Assembly: GCA_021463315.1 (NCBI GenBank)
Contig: JAJTXO010000095.1
Location: 1-9,880, forward strand
Origin: Caldilineales bacterium
Lineage (GTDB): Bacteria; Chloroflexota; Anaerolineae; JAAEKA01
Length of the DNA stretch: 9,880 nucleotides
Direction of reading: 5' to 3'
In this document: one piece after another, positions 1 through 8,443 of the stretch
Numbering within the stretch: position 1 is the first letter of the stretch
How the letters are laid out: each line of letters starts with the position of its first letter
Notes under the pieces: model-generated
What the model was told of the DNA's origin: nothing
The model's database searches: none
The model's input: the letters and a program-made list of their open reading frames with translations, nothing else
Translations under genes and position numbers: made by a program

Positions 1-33
1 TGTAGCCGGGATTCGCGGCGAATCCCGGCTACA
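1..33. repeat. Perfect 15-bp palindrome (REP-like element or terminator stem)
   Basis: Bases 1-15 are the exact reverse complement of 19-33, with a 3-nt loop (CGG at 16-18). The element lies 25 nt beyond the stop codon of the minus-strand channel gene, where a terminator stem is expected. Any T-run on the minus strand would fall outside the window. Short GC-rich palindromes of this kind are often dispersed REP-like repeats; no second copy occurs in the window. I cannot tell a repeat from a factor-independent terminator here. Confidence 0.6.
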
Positions 34-58
34 GCCTCGACTCCAGAACTGATAGCTG

Positions 59-1444
59 CTAGAAAACCAGGTCGGGGTCAGGGCCGCGCGCGCGGTCGCC
101 GGCGAAGACGCGCACATCCTGGCGGGGGTAGGGCACCACGATGCCGTGGATCACAAAGGCATCGCGCACCATCTGATGCAGATCGCTGCGCACCTGAAAC
201 AACTGGCTGAAGTCGGCCACATAGCCAAAGGCCAGCACCTGCACGCTGTGCGGGTCCAGCGCGGTGATCCAGGCGCGCGGCTGCGGCGTCTCCAGGATCA
301 ACGGATGGCTTTGAATCGTGGTCAGCAGCACCTGTTCGACCAGCGACAGGTCCGAATCGAAGGCCACGCTGATATCCAGCCGCACGCGCGTGATACGATC
401 GGAGTAGGTGAGCGCCAGCACGCTGCGGGTCATCAGCTCCTTGTTGGGCACCACGATCTCGGCGCTGTCGGGGGTTTGCAGCACGGTGGCCCGCAGCAGC
501 ACCTTGGTCACCGAGCCGCGCGTGCCGTCCAGCTCGATCACGTCGCCGGGGCGCACGATGCGCTCGAAGACCAACACGATGCCGCTGACGAAGTTGGCGA
601 ACAGCTCCTGCAGGCCAAAGCCCAGGCCGACCACCAGACCGCCGGCGATCCAGCCTAGCGCGCTGAGCTCGATGCCCAAGACGCCGATGGCGACCAGAAC
701 GCCCAGGGCGATCACGCTGTAGCGGGCCACGCTGCTGACGGTGTTGGCCACGTCGGCCTCCACCTCGCCGCGGATCATCATGTTCAGCAGCGCCTTGCGC
801 ACCGCGCCGCCCACCAGAACAGCCGCCAGGATGACGATCATCCCATCCAGCAGCGCGCCCAGGTTGAGCACGATATCGCCCAGGCGCAGCAGAGAGATCT
901 CCCCCAGGCCCAGCGTTGAGAAGAGCAGGTTGCGGGCGATCAGGAGGATCAGAATCAGCACGATCGGGCGCAGCAGCTCCGCGGCAAAGCGTTCCGACTG
1001 GTCTTTGGGCAGCGCCTTCAGCACCAGTTGCACCAACAACCGATAGACGAAGAGCAGCCAGAAGATCGGCAGCATGCCCTCGATCAAGCCGCTGGGCCAG
1101 CCGTTGCTGGCATACCAGCCGATGGCGCGATAGATGAACAGCAGCAGCAGCGCAGGAAAGAGGATGAAGTCGATCGCCCGCAGCCAGCGCACGATCCGGC
1201 CACGCCACCCAGCGGACGGAGCCGCCGCGTCCGTGTCCGGCGCGTGTTGAACGCCTGCTGCAATCTTCGGCGTGGACCACAGACGCAGCAGCCTGCGCAG
1301 CACCCGCGGCGCCAGGGCGGTCAGCAGCAGAATCACGACCACGGTGACGACCTGGCGCTGGACGGCGGGACGCTGGGCCATGACCCACAGCAGGGCAAGC
1401 TGCTCCCCCAGACGGTCGAACAAGACGGAGAAATCAAGGAACAT
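59..1444 (-). CDS. MscS-family mechanosensitive ion channel
   Basis: A 461-aa multi-pass inner-membrane protein that probably opens under membrane tension to release solutes during osmotic down-shock. About seven hydrophobic segments are visible, near residues 27-47, 88-108, 121-143, 157-175, 193-215, 237-258 and 262-297. The last is the Gly/Ala-rich pore helix of MscS (GWIAGGLVVGLGFGLQE, then NFVSGIVLVFERIVRPGD). It is followed by the beta domain, with the family motif IVVPNKELM near 330-338, and a C-terminal alpha/beta domain to about 445. The classical MscS has three membrane helices and 286 aa, so this is one of the longer forms with extra N-terminal helices. The ATG is preceded at 9 nt by TAGGAG (minus strand, 1454-1459), which overlaps the stop codon of the upstream lipoprotein gene. 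The two genes are therefore probably one transcript with coupled translation. The exact MscS subclass cannot be assigned. Confidence 0.93.
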   Translation of the reverse strand: MFLDFSVLFDRLGEQLALLWVMAQRPAVQRQVVTVVVILLLTALAPRVLRRLLRLWSTPKIAAGVQHAPDTDAAAPSAGWRGRIVRWLRAIDFILFPALLLLFIYRAIGWYASNGWPSGLIEGMLPIFWLLFVYRLLVQLVLKALPKDQSERFAAELLRPIVLILILLIARNLLFSTLGLGEISLLRLGDIVLNLGALLDGMIVILAAVLVGGAVRKALLNMMIRGEVEADVANTVSSVARYSVIALGVLVAIGVLGIELSALGWIAGGLVVGLGFGLQELFANFVSGIVLVFERIVRPGDVIELDGTRGSVTKVLLRATVLQTPDSAEIVVPNKELMTRSVLALTYSDRITRVRLDISVAFDSDLSLVEQVLLTTIQSHPLILETPQPRAWITALDPHSVQVLAFGYVADFSQLFQVRSDLHQMVRDAFVIHGIVVPYPRQDVRVFAGDRARGPDPDLVF

Positions 1445-1453
1445 GGCGGGTTG

Positions 1454-1459
1454 CTCCTA
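1454..1459 (-). promoter_or_regulatory. Shine-Dalgarno of the channel gene overlapping the upstream stop
   Basis: On the minus strand TAGGAG lies 9 nt before the ATG at 1444. Its first three bases are the TAG stop of the lipoprotein gene. A ribosome terminating there sits on the next initiation site, which favours translational coupling. The overlap is seen directly; the coupling is inferred. Confidence 0.7.
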
Positions 1460-4003
1460 GGGAAGGCGTCCGACGGGGGCCGGCGGCGTAGGACTCGGCG
1501 CGTCGCCCTCTGTTGGGGTTTCGTCGGCCGGCGGCGTTCCGCCGGCCGGCGGCGTCTCGTCGGCCGGGGCGCTGGCTGGCGCTGGCAGCGGCGCTGGTTC
1601 CGGGATGGGCACGATGATCTCGTAGCGTTCGGCCTCGGCCGCCAGTTGCTCGTACATCTCGGCGACGGCCGCGGCTGGGGCGCGCCCCTCCTGCAACACC
1701 TGACGATAGGCCTGATCGCCCAACTGAAACACCATTTCGAGCCACGGTGTGCGCTGCAAGAGGGCGCTGGTCTGGAGCTGCACGGCCATGCGGGTGGCGT
1801 CGGGATAGGCGCCCAGGCGCACGCCGCTGTTGGCCGGCAACACCCCGTGCCGCTCCAGCAGCTCGGTCTGGGCCGCGACGCTGATCGCGTAGTTCAGGAA
1901 GCGGGCCGCCAGCGGGGCCTGCTCGGCCGAGAGCGCGGCCGGGACCATCAGCCCATCGACCACCGTCAGGGGACGCCCCGGCCCGGCCGGGCCCTGCGGC
2001 ATCAGCGCTACGGCCAGCTTGTCCTCGCCCAGGCGATCGGCCAGCTCATCGAACTCGTTGGAGATGCCGACGTAGTAGGCGCTGCGGCCGCTCAGAAAGA
2101 GTTGGCGCACTTCGCTGCGCGCCGGCGTGGTGCGAATGCCAAAGCGCTGGCCCGATTCCTGCAGCCAGGCCAGCCAACCGGTCAAGGCCGTAGGCGACAG
2201 GGCAAACTGTCCTTCCGGGCCGAAGAGCTGGCCGCCAAACGCGCCAACGCCCCAGAAGCCCCAGGCAAAGCTGCCATCCAGCACCACGGGCGCGCCGGTT
2301 TGCGCTTGGGCGCGCAGATCGGCCAGGGTGCCGGCCGGATCGCGCACCAGCTCCCGGTTGTGATACAGCAGTTGCAAGTCGACCACCACCGGCGCGCCAT
2401 AGAGCTCGTTGGCGCTGCGCATGGCCAGCACCGTGATCGGCCGCATCTGCTGCATCAGCGCCGGGTCCAGCAGCTCCGTGATCGGCACAATCATCCCGGT
2501 CTCAGCCAGCGTGGGCAGGTCCAGGTGAGGCAGGAAGAGCAAGTCCGCGTCGCTGGCCGCCAGGGCTGTTTCGATCTGCTCGGCGTTGGACGCCACGTCG
2601 TCCAGCGGATCGTGCAGCAGAACGCTGCGGATCGTCACCGAGACCTCTGGGCAGAGGGAGGTGAAGCCATTGGCCAGGGTGCGCAGAATCAGATGCTGGC
2701 GAGCCGAACTGTCGGCCAACAGCGTCAACTGGCCGCTGGCGTCGCAGACCTCGCTGGCCGTCTCTCCCCCTGGAAAGCCAAACTGGTCGATGAGGGTCGC
2801 CTGCGCGCTGGCCGCGGCCTCGCTGGCCGCGGCCAGCCCGCCCATGGTGCGATTGAAGGCCTCGGCCAGCACCGCGTGGGCTTCCTGGATCAGCGTCTCG
2901 CTGGAATAGGGGATGGAAGTGCGGGCCTGGGCGATCACTGCGGCGATGTGCGGGTAGAGCCCCTCGGAGATGCGCGTCTGGCCGTTGGCCGGGGCCAGGC
3001 TGGCCTCGCGCATCAGCGCGGCCTGCTGATCGCTGCCGGTGATGAAGCGCACCAGCTCCAGCGAGTGTTGGATCTGGCGCTCGGAGGAAAGCGCGTTGAT
3101 CAGCAGCGCCGTGGTGGTCAAGGGGGGCCCCGCGCTGCCGCCAGGGCCGGCTGGCAGCGGCGCCACGCCCAGATCGGCGTCCAATGCGGCGCTCAGCGCA
3201 CTCAGCTCATCGGAGCGGCCGATGTAATAGGGGATATCTCCCTCCAGAAAGCGGTTGCGCAAGGCATCGCTGTTGTCGTCCAGAATGAACCCTGGGGTGT
3301 CGCGCACCTGCTCTGCCCAGGCCAGCCAGTTGGCGATGCCCGCGGTGGTGTCCTGGGGATTGCCCTGGCTGTCGAAGAGCTCCACGCCGAAGGCGCGGGC
3401 GCTCCAGACCATCTCCAAAAACTGGCTGTTCAGCAAGATGCGCTGGCCGCCGTTGACAGCCTCCATCAGTTGGTCGAGGGTTGAGGGGGGCTGATCGGCC
3501 AGGGCGCGGTTGTAGTAGAGCACCTGGGTGGCCACGGCCATGGGCTGGCCGTAGAGCTGGCCGTCGATCTGCAGCGTGCGCAGGGCGACGCTCAGGTAGC
3601 GCGCCAGGTCGTCGGCGCTCAGGCGTTGGTCCAGCGGCAGAATCGTTTCGCTGGCCACCAGCTCGCGCAGACCGGTGCTGCTGGTGAGCAGCAAATTCGG
3701 ACCGAGGCCCGAGCGGGTCGCGCGCAGGAACTGGGCATCCATGTCCGCGCCCTGGGCCTGCACGATGACCTCCCGCTCAGGGTTGGCGCGGCGGTAGCGG
3801 TCGATGACGTTTTCCAAGGCCGCGGCCTCCTGCTCCGGCAGATTGTGCCAGAGCAGAACGGCGTTGCGCGGCGACGGCTTGCTGCCCGCGCCGGCCCGCG
3901 CGCCGGTGCAGGATGTCAGGAGCAGCGAGCAACAGAGGACGACAACCAGGCCAGCCAGCGGCCACGATCTGCGCGCCGCCGGCTGGGGAGCGACTGGCTT
4001 CAT
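1457..4003 (-). CDS. Tandem-duplicated extracellular solute-binding lipoprotein
   Basis: An 848-aa lipoprotein. Residues 14-32 are a hydrophobic signal ending in a lipobox (LTSC, Cys32), so the mature protein should be anchored outside the cytoplasmic membrane. Two solute-binding domains of ABC-importer type 1 (maltose-binding-like) follow, at about 46-400 and 424-790. They are copies of each other: LYGQPMAVATQVLYYNR near 150 matches LYGAPVVVDLQLLYHNR near 534; FLEGDIPYYIGRSDE near 252 matches FLSGRSAYYVGISNE near 636; and PLPAGPGGSAGPPLT matches LMPQGPAGPGRPLT. The usual family length is 400-450 aa, so this is a full internal duplication. The tail from about 800 is Pro/Ala/Thr-rich with a short tandem repeat. 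Domain 2 carries the only non-signal cysteines (420, 451). The ATG at 4003 is chosen over one eight codons upstream because GAGGAG lies 8 nt before it and it begins a clean signal peptide. No permease or ATPase gene is nearby, so the ligand is unknown. Confidence 0.88.
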   Translation of the reverse strand: MKPVAPQPAARRSWPLAGLVVVLCCSLLLTSCTGARAGAGSKPSPRNAVLLWHNLPEQEAAALENVIDRYRRANPEREVIVQAQGADMDAQFLRATRSGLGPNLLLTSSTGLRELVASETILPLDQRLSADDLARYLSVALRTLQIDGQLYGQPMAVATQVLYYNRALADQPPSTLDQLMEAVNGGQRILLNSQFLEMVWSARAFGVELFDSQGNPQDTTAGIANWLAWAEQVRDTPGFILDDNSDALRNRFLEGDIPYYIGRSDELSALSAALDADLGVAPLPAGPGGSAGPPLTTTALLINALSSERQIQHSLELVRFITGSDQQAALMREASLAPANGQTRISEGLYPHIAAVIAQARTSIPYSSETLIQEAHAVLAEAFNRTMGGLAAASEAAASAQATLIDQFGFPGGETASEVCDASGQLTLLADSSARQHLILRTLANGFTSLCPEVSVTIRSVLLHDPLDDVASNAEQIETALAASDADLLFLPHLDLPTLAETGMIVPITELLDPALMQQMRPITVLAMRSANELYGAPVVVDLQLLYHNRELVRDPAGTLADLRAQAQTGAPVVLDGSFAWGFWGVGAFGGQLFGPEGQFALSPTALTGWLAWLQESGQRFGIRTTPARSEVRQLFLSGRSAYYVGISNEFDELADRLGEDKLAVALMPQGPAGPGRPLTVVDGLMVPAALSAEQAPLAARFLNYAISVAAQTELLERHGVLPANSGVRLGAYPDATRMAVQLQTSALLQRTPWLEMVFQLGDQAYRQVLQEGRAPAAAVAEMYEQLAAEAERYEIIVPIPEPAPLPAPASAPADETPPAGGTPPADETPTEGDAPSPTPPAPVGRLP
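1521..1574 (-). repeat. 18-bp tandem repeat in the lipoprotein tail
   Basis: Three consecutive 18-bp units (1521-1538, 1539-1556, 1557-1574) share the core CGGCCGGCGGCG; the third is diverged. They are in frame and encode six-residue units like PADETP and PAGGTP in the Pro-rich C-terminal tail. This is probably a slippage-prone low-complexity linker with no fold of its own. Confidence 0.65.
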
Positions 4004-4011
4004 AGAGTGAT

Positions 4012-4017
4012 CTCCTC
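4012..4017 (-). promoter_or_regulatory. Shine-Dalgarno fixing the lipoprotein start
   Basis: GAGGAG on the minus strand sits 8 nt before the ATG at 4003. It would lie inside the reading frame if the upstream ATG at 4027 were used, so it supports the shorter start, which also begins a standard lipoprotein signal. Confidence 0.7.
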
Positions 4018-4244
4018 GATCGGGCATTCAGGGAGATGGCTGAGCGGCAAAGCGCCATCTGCGGATACGATCTTACATCACCCGGCGCAAATGCAGAAAT
4101 GGGGGAGATGGTCGGTGTGTTGGCCGCTAGCCGTCTTCCGTTCGAACGCCTGTGAGGGTGCGCAGGACGGGCGTCGCGCGCTGCGACCGGCATCTTGAGC
4201 GCCTGGCTGGTTTGCGCCGAATTTGCACTGCACAAAAAAACAGT

Positions 4245-4273
4245 TTGACACGCTCCTAGGCTTATGTTATCAT
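4245..4273 (+). promoter_or_regulatory. Sigma-70-type promoter of the CHAT-STAND gene
   Basis: The -35 hexamer TTGACA (4245-4250) is a consensus match. A 17-bp spacer separates it from TATCAT (4268-4273), a 5-of-6 match to the -10 consensus. A run of seven A's (4234-4240) sits just upstream, as an UP-like element would. Transcription should begin near 4279-4281. This places the most upstream ATG (4264) inside the promoter and outside the transcript. The rest of the divergent gap (4004-4244) shows no convincing promoter for the minus-strand operon, only a weak TAAGAT near 4072-4077. Confidence 0.75.
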
Positions 4274-4408
4274 TGGCAACGACATTTTCCCCTTTGCCGT
4301 TCGTAGCAGATGCTGAACCTGCTGCCTCCGCGGGCGAGGGGGGTCCCGACAGATCCAACGGGGTTCTTCCATTTCCAAGTGCATACGTCATTCGATTGAG
4401 GCATCGCC

Positions 4409-4413
4409 GAGGT
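4409..4413 (+). promoter_or_regulatory. Shine-Dalgarno deciding the GTG start of the CHAT-STAND gene
   Basis: GAGGT lies 9 nt before GTG at 4423. Between the promoter and this point the frame is open, but its codons are AT-rich at third positions (TTA, TCA, GCA, TTT), unlike the GC-rich codons after the GTG. This suggests an untranslated leader of roughly 140 nt. Confidence 0.5.
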
Positions 4414-4422
4414 ACTTCATCC

Positions 4423-7400
4423 GTGTCCCAGGCCGATCTCGAAATCTCCCTCTTTCATCGCAGCGCCAACGACTATGGCGTGACTTTGCGCTTTCGCCAC
4501 CCCGCCGCTGGGCAGGACAAGTCCACCAGCGGCTTGTTGGCGTTGGACGAAGCCGCGTTGCTCCAGCGCCAGCACGATCCGACCGCGTACGGTGAGTTGC
4601 TGGCCGTGCAGCTTTTCGCCGGGGAGGGCGTGCGCAGTTTCCTGGACCAGGCGCTGGCCGTGGCTGCCAGCCAACAGACGCCGCTGCATCTGCGCCTGTT
4701 CATTCACCCTGACGCCGCAGCGCTGCACAGCCTGCGCTGGGAGACGCTGCGCCTGCCCGGCCGCGCCACGCCGCTGGCCGTGGGCGACAGAGTGCGCTTC
4801 TCGCGCTACCTGGACAGCGCCGGCTGGCGGCCGGCGCACACGGTCGAGCGCGACGCGCTGCGGGCGCTGGTGGCCGTCGCCAGCCCGGACGTGCGCGGCA
4901 CGACCCTGGCCGAGGTGCGCACCGAAGACGAGTTGGCGGCAGCGCGCGCCGGCCTGGGCGATATCCCATCGATTGAGTTAGCCGGCCGCGGCCAGGTCAC
5001 GTCGAACAACCTGCTGGCGCGCCTGCGCGACGGCTGCGACATCCTCTACCTGGTCGCCCACGGCGCGCTCGTGGAGGGTGAACCGCAGATCCTGCTGGAA
5101 GCGGCGGACGGGGGCCGCGCCTGGACATCTGGCCGCGAGCTGGCCGCGCGGCTGGGCGAGCTGGCGCAGCCGCCCAGTCTGGTGGTGCTGGCCTCCTGCC
5201 AGAGCGCGGGCACGGGCGGCGCAGACCGCGAAAGCCCGGACGGGGGCGCGTTGGCCGGGCTGGGACCGCGGCTGGCCGCGGCCGGCGTGCCGGCCGTGGT
5301 GGCCATGCAGGGCAACGTCAGCATGGCGACGACCGCGGCCTTCATGCCCGTTTTTCTGCGCGAGCTGCGCCGCGATGGACAGGTGGATCGGGCCATGGCC
5401 GTCGCCCGCGGCGCGGTGCGCGAGCGATCCGACTGGTGGATGCCGGTGTTGTATTCGCGGCTGGAGGATGGGCGGGTGTTTGATTTGGCGGCGATGCTCC
5501 CTCCGCCGACTTGCCCCTACCCCGGCATGGTGCCCTTCCGCGCCGGGGATGCCCGCTTCTTCTACGGCCGCGAGGATGAAGTCCAGCAGATGATGGACCA
5601 CCTGCGACATCAGCGCTTGCTGTTGGTGATCGGCCCCTCCGGCTCCGGCAAGTCGTCGTTGATCGCCGCCGGACTGCTGCCGCGGCTGGAGAAAAGCACC
5701 TACTTCGCGCCGGATTTCTGGCTGGTGCGCACCATGCGGCCGCTCGACCATCCCGCAACCGCGCTGGCTGCCTGTTTGGAGGGGGACGTCAGCCAACCGG
5801 AACAAGCTGTGGCGGCGCTGTTGGCCGCGCACGCCCCTGCTCAGCGCCTGCTGCTGGTTATCGACCAGTTCGAGGAGGTCTTCAGCCTGGCCGACAAAGC
5901 CGAACGCCAGCAGTTCATGGCAGCCTTGCAGGTCTTGCGCCGCAGCCAGCCATGCGCGTTGGTCATCGCACTGCGGGCCGACTTCTATCCCGACCTGATG
6001 AACTGCGAGCTGTGGCCGGTTGATCCTGGCCAACGGCTGGACGTCGCCGTTCTGCGCGGCGGCGCGCTGCGCCAGGCGATCCGCCAACCGGCGGCCGACG
6101 TCGAGGTTGAGATCAACGAGGCGCTGATCGAGCGTCTGCTGGCTGACGCCGCCGGCGAGCCGGGCGCGCTACCCATGCTGCAAGAGACATTGGTGCTGCT
6201 GTGGGAACGCATGCGCCGGCGCCAGATCACGCTCGGCGACTACGAACAGTTGGGCGAGGGGGAGCGCAGCGGCCTGGCAGTGGCCGTGGCGCGCAAGGCC
6301 GACGCCACGGTGGCCGAGCTCACCCCTGCCGAGCAATTGATCGCCCAGCGCATCTTTCTGCGGCTGATCCAATTCGGCGAAGGACGCAGAGACACGCGAC
6401 GCCAACTGCCGGCCGCCGACCTGCGCAGCGCCGCCGAGGACGATCAGGCTTTCGAGCGGACACTGGAGCATCTGGCCCGCAATCGACTGCTGACCACCAG
6501 CGGCGAGGAAGGTGGCGGCCGCCGCGTGGATATCGCCCACGAAGCGCTGATCACGGGCTGGCCGCGGCTGCATGGATGGCTGCGTGAACGAAAGGATGCT
6601 GAGGTAACGCGTCGCCGGCTAGAGGAAAAGGCCAAGGAATGGGTGCGGCTGGGGCGCGGCGAAGGAGGATTGCTGGACAAGACGGAGTTAACTGAAGCGG
6701 AAGCATGGTTCGCTAGTTCAGAAGCAAAAACTGTAGGAATCAGCGACCATTTGCGACAGTTGGTTGAGTACAGTCGAAAGACGATCAATCCAGGTTGGCA
6801 CAAATCCGGGACGTTTGCGATAATTGTTGGCAGTGTTGCGATCGTGTCACTTGCGGCACTGTTGCCACTGGTAACTATTGGTCTGCCGTGGCACCTACGA
6901 CTGGCGCTGTTTGGGACTGCTGCCGTGCTTATGGGAGTCCTGTTATGGTTGACCGGTTTCTTGCGACTGAATGATCCATATCGAATCCAACGATTATCTC
7001 AAACGCTGGCAAGACGTCGATTGATTCGGATACCGTTTTTTGCATTGGCGCTGTTCAGTATCTTCGTCTGGACTAGGTTCGGCGTTCACGCAGCCGCCAT
7101 AACTAATTACTGCACAAGTCAAGGATACTCCGATGACTTTGGAGAAGTGGTGAGTGTTGCAATGCACTCTGATGATCTGGATCCCTACTATTTAAAGCTG
7201 GCCCGCGACGAGGTAAACAAACACCCTGACGTTGCCGCCTGGATGATGCCATCGACAGATGTCAGTCGCTGTGCCAGGTTCTTTCGATACTTCGTGGAAT
7301 TGGAGCGCGACAATCCACCAGGAGGCAATGAAATAGGTTTTGCAGCACAAGTTCGGGAAGGGCCCCGCGGTGTGTCCTCCCGCGAGCGGGTGATTCGTGC

Positions 7401-8268
7401 ACAAGTACAGTGCGATATGTTCGCCGAGATCGGACAGAAGATTCTTGTTCATCTGCCTGTCACGCCATTGCAGGCTCTAGCCGAACAAGAATTCAGGCCA
7501 CAAATCACCAGTTGCCAAGCGTTTATGAGAAACGAAGAGGGTTTCGCTGAGCTTCAGCAAGGTAATCTTGAGGTGGCCGCTGCTTTTTTGCAGGAGGCTG
7601 TCACGCTGGAGCCGAGTTTCGCCGTAGCACACAACAATTTTGGACTCGTATTCCTGAGGCAAGCCAACTATCATCAGGCTCGGACTGAGTTTCTGCAGGC
7701 GACCAAGCTACAACCATCAAATGGGATATTCCTTCTCAACCTCGGTATTGCATGTTATCGACTTGATGACTTTCCGTGCGGAGAAGAATCATATGAACGC
7801 GCGCTTTCAGCAGAGTCGTTACGTCCAACAGCTCCACATGTCATTTTGGAGGCCTATAACAACCTGGGGGTATTATTTCGTGAGCAAGGAAAGCTAGTCG
7901 AAGCAGAGAATGCCTTCAGTCGAGCGGCCTCGTATTTGCCAAGCTTGCCAAATGAGGATGATCGGCGATGGTATAGAATGATACTCGAGAAGAACACCGG
8001 CATTTTGAGGTATCGAGAAAGGAGATGGCAAGATGCAATAGAAACACTCGGCAATGCAAGGATCTTGGACACGGATGAACTCTGGGCCGAGGAAATCACC
8101 TACTACCTGGCGTTGAGTTACGAGGGTGATGAAGATAACCGTCGAGCGTGTGGAGTCTGGCTTGAGTATGACATGACTCCATCGAGTGGTTTGTTTAGGG
8201 AGGCTGAACGACGAAAAGACTCTGTCACTCACACTACGATGCTTGGCTGTTCACCAAACGCTCCATAA
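4423..8268 (+). CDS. CHAT protease-nSTAND1 NTPase-3TM-TPR receptor protein
   Basis: A 1281-aa multidomain protein from the GTG start; an in-frame ATG at 4264 would add 53 aa but lies inside the promoter. CHAT domain, about 60-350: a caspase-like fold with the expected dyad, His213 in YLVAHG and Cys259 in VLASCQSAG. nSTAND1 NTPase, from CPYPGMVPF at 364: Walker A GPSGSGKS at 404-411 (Lys410), Walker B LLLVIDQFEE at 476-485 (Asp481), RADFY at 518-522, a winged-helix motif HEALITGWPRL at 706-716 and WVRLGRGEGGLL near 740. Three membrane segments follow, near 797-819, 825-847 and 868-885. The stretch between the second and third is very basic, which predicts an extracytoplasmic C-terminus. The tail at about 1034-1237 has four to five TPR repeats. 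In known STAND proteins a C-terminal sensor triggers NTPase-driven assembly that activates an N-terminal effector, here a peptidase. A role in defence or regulated death is inferred. GC content falls abruptly after about 6690. Confidence 0.9.
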   Translation: MSQADLEISLFHRSANDYGVTLRFRHPAAGQDKSTSGLLALDEAALLQRQHDPTAYGELLAVQLFAGEGVRSFLDQALAVAASQQTPLHLRLFIHPDAAALHSLRWETLRLPGRATPLAVGDRVRFSRYLDSAGWRPAHTVERDALRALVAVASPDVRGTTLAEVRTEDELAAARAGLGDIPSIELAGRGQVTSNNLLARLRDGCDILYLVAHGALVEGEPQILLEAADGGRAWTSGRELAARLGELAQPPSLVVLASCQSAGTGGADRESPDGGALAGLGPRLAAAGVPAVVAMQGNVSMATTAAFMPVFLRELRRDGQVDRAMAVARGAVRERSDWWMPVLYSRLEDGRVFDLAAMLPPPTCPYPGMVPFRAGDARFFYGREDEVQQMMDHLRHQRLLLVIGPSGSGKSSLIAAGLLPRLEKSTYFAPDFWLVRTMRPLDHPATALAACLEGDVSQPEQAVAALLAAHAPAQRLLLVIDQFEEVFSLADKAERQQFMAALQVLRRSQPCALVIALRADFYPDLMNCELWPVDPGQRLDVAVLRGGALRQAIRQPAADVEVEINEALIERLLADAAGEPGALPMLQETLVLLWERMRRRQITLGDYEQLGEGERSGLAVAVARKADATVAELTPAEQLIAQRIFLRLIQFGEGRRDTRRQLPAADLRSAAEDDQAFERTLEHLARNRLLTTSGEEGGGRRVDIAHEALITGWPRLHGWLRERKDAEVTRRRLEEKAKEWVRLGRGEGGLLDKTELTEAEAWFASSEAKTVGISDHLRQLVEYSRKTINPGWHKSGTFAIIVGSVAIVSLAALLPLVTIGLPWHLRLALFGTAAVLMGVLLWLTGFLRLNDPYRIQRLSQTLARRRLIRIPFFALALFSIFVWTRFGVHAAAITNYCTSQGYSDDFGEVVSVAMHSDDLDPYYLKLARDEVNKHPDVAAWMMPSTDVSRCARFFRYFVELERDNPPGGNEIGFAAQVREGPRGVSSRERVIRAQVQCDMFAEIGQKILVHLPVTPLQALAEQEFRPQITSCQAFMRNEEGFAELQQGNLEVAAAFLQEAVTLEPSFAVAHNNFGLVFLRQANYHQARTEFLQATKLQPSNGIFLLNLGIACYRLDDFPCGEESYERALSAESLRPTAPHVILEAYNNLGVLFREQGKLVEAENAFSRAASYLPSLPNEDDRRWYRMILEKNTGILRYRERRWQDAIETLGNARILDTDELWAEEITYYLALSYEGDEDNRRACGVWLEYDMTPSSGLFREAERRKDSVTHTTMLGCSPNAP

Positions 8269-8443
8269 CTTGTTCCAGAGGACGATTAGTTCGCTTTCGG
8301 TTACTCGTAACGCACCTTGTTAGGTAGCCTGTGGAATCCTGTATGAGAACACGTTCCGCACGTCGCATCGCGATCAATGTGAGCGATGTATTGCTGTACC
8401 TATGGGGTCGCTCCCGTGATTCGCAATTCTAAGGAGAAACATC
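8269..8443 (+). other. Intergenic spacer between receptor and partner gene
   Basis: These 175 bp contain no gene. There is no clear terminator after the receptor stop. A poor promoter-like pair (TTGTTA at 8317-8322, TATGAG at 8342-8347, 19-bp spacing) is the best I can find, so the downstream gene may be read from the receptor promoter or have its own weak one. Confidence 0.35.
8431..8436 (+). promoter_or_regulatory. Strong Shine-Dalgarno of the partner gene
   Basis: AAGGAG lies 7 nt before the ATG at 8444 and fixes that start. It is a much stronger site than the one before the receptor gene, which would favour higher expression of the small protein. Confidence 0.8.

Noticed and set aside
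1028..3484. An 818-codon open frame on the plus strand opposite the lipoprotein gene
   Set aside because: It is the antisense shadow of a GC-rich gene. Its product is Gln/Arg/His/Gly-rich with no domain, and the minus-strand frame has a signal peptide, lipobox and clear family motifs.
4280..4422. Riboswitch in the leader of the receptor gene
   Set aside because: Only 5-bp complementary pairs are visible and no known aptamer motif is recognisable.
8262..8328. Possible integron attC site: GTTAGGT near 8319-8325 fits the R' core
   Set aside because: The partner core and complementary inner arms are absent upstream; AAC near 8268 is not in a matching context, and no integrase or cassette series is present.
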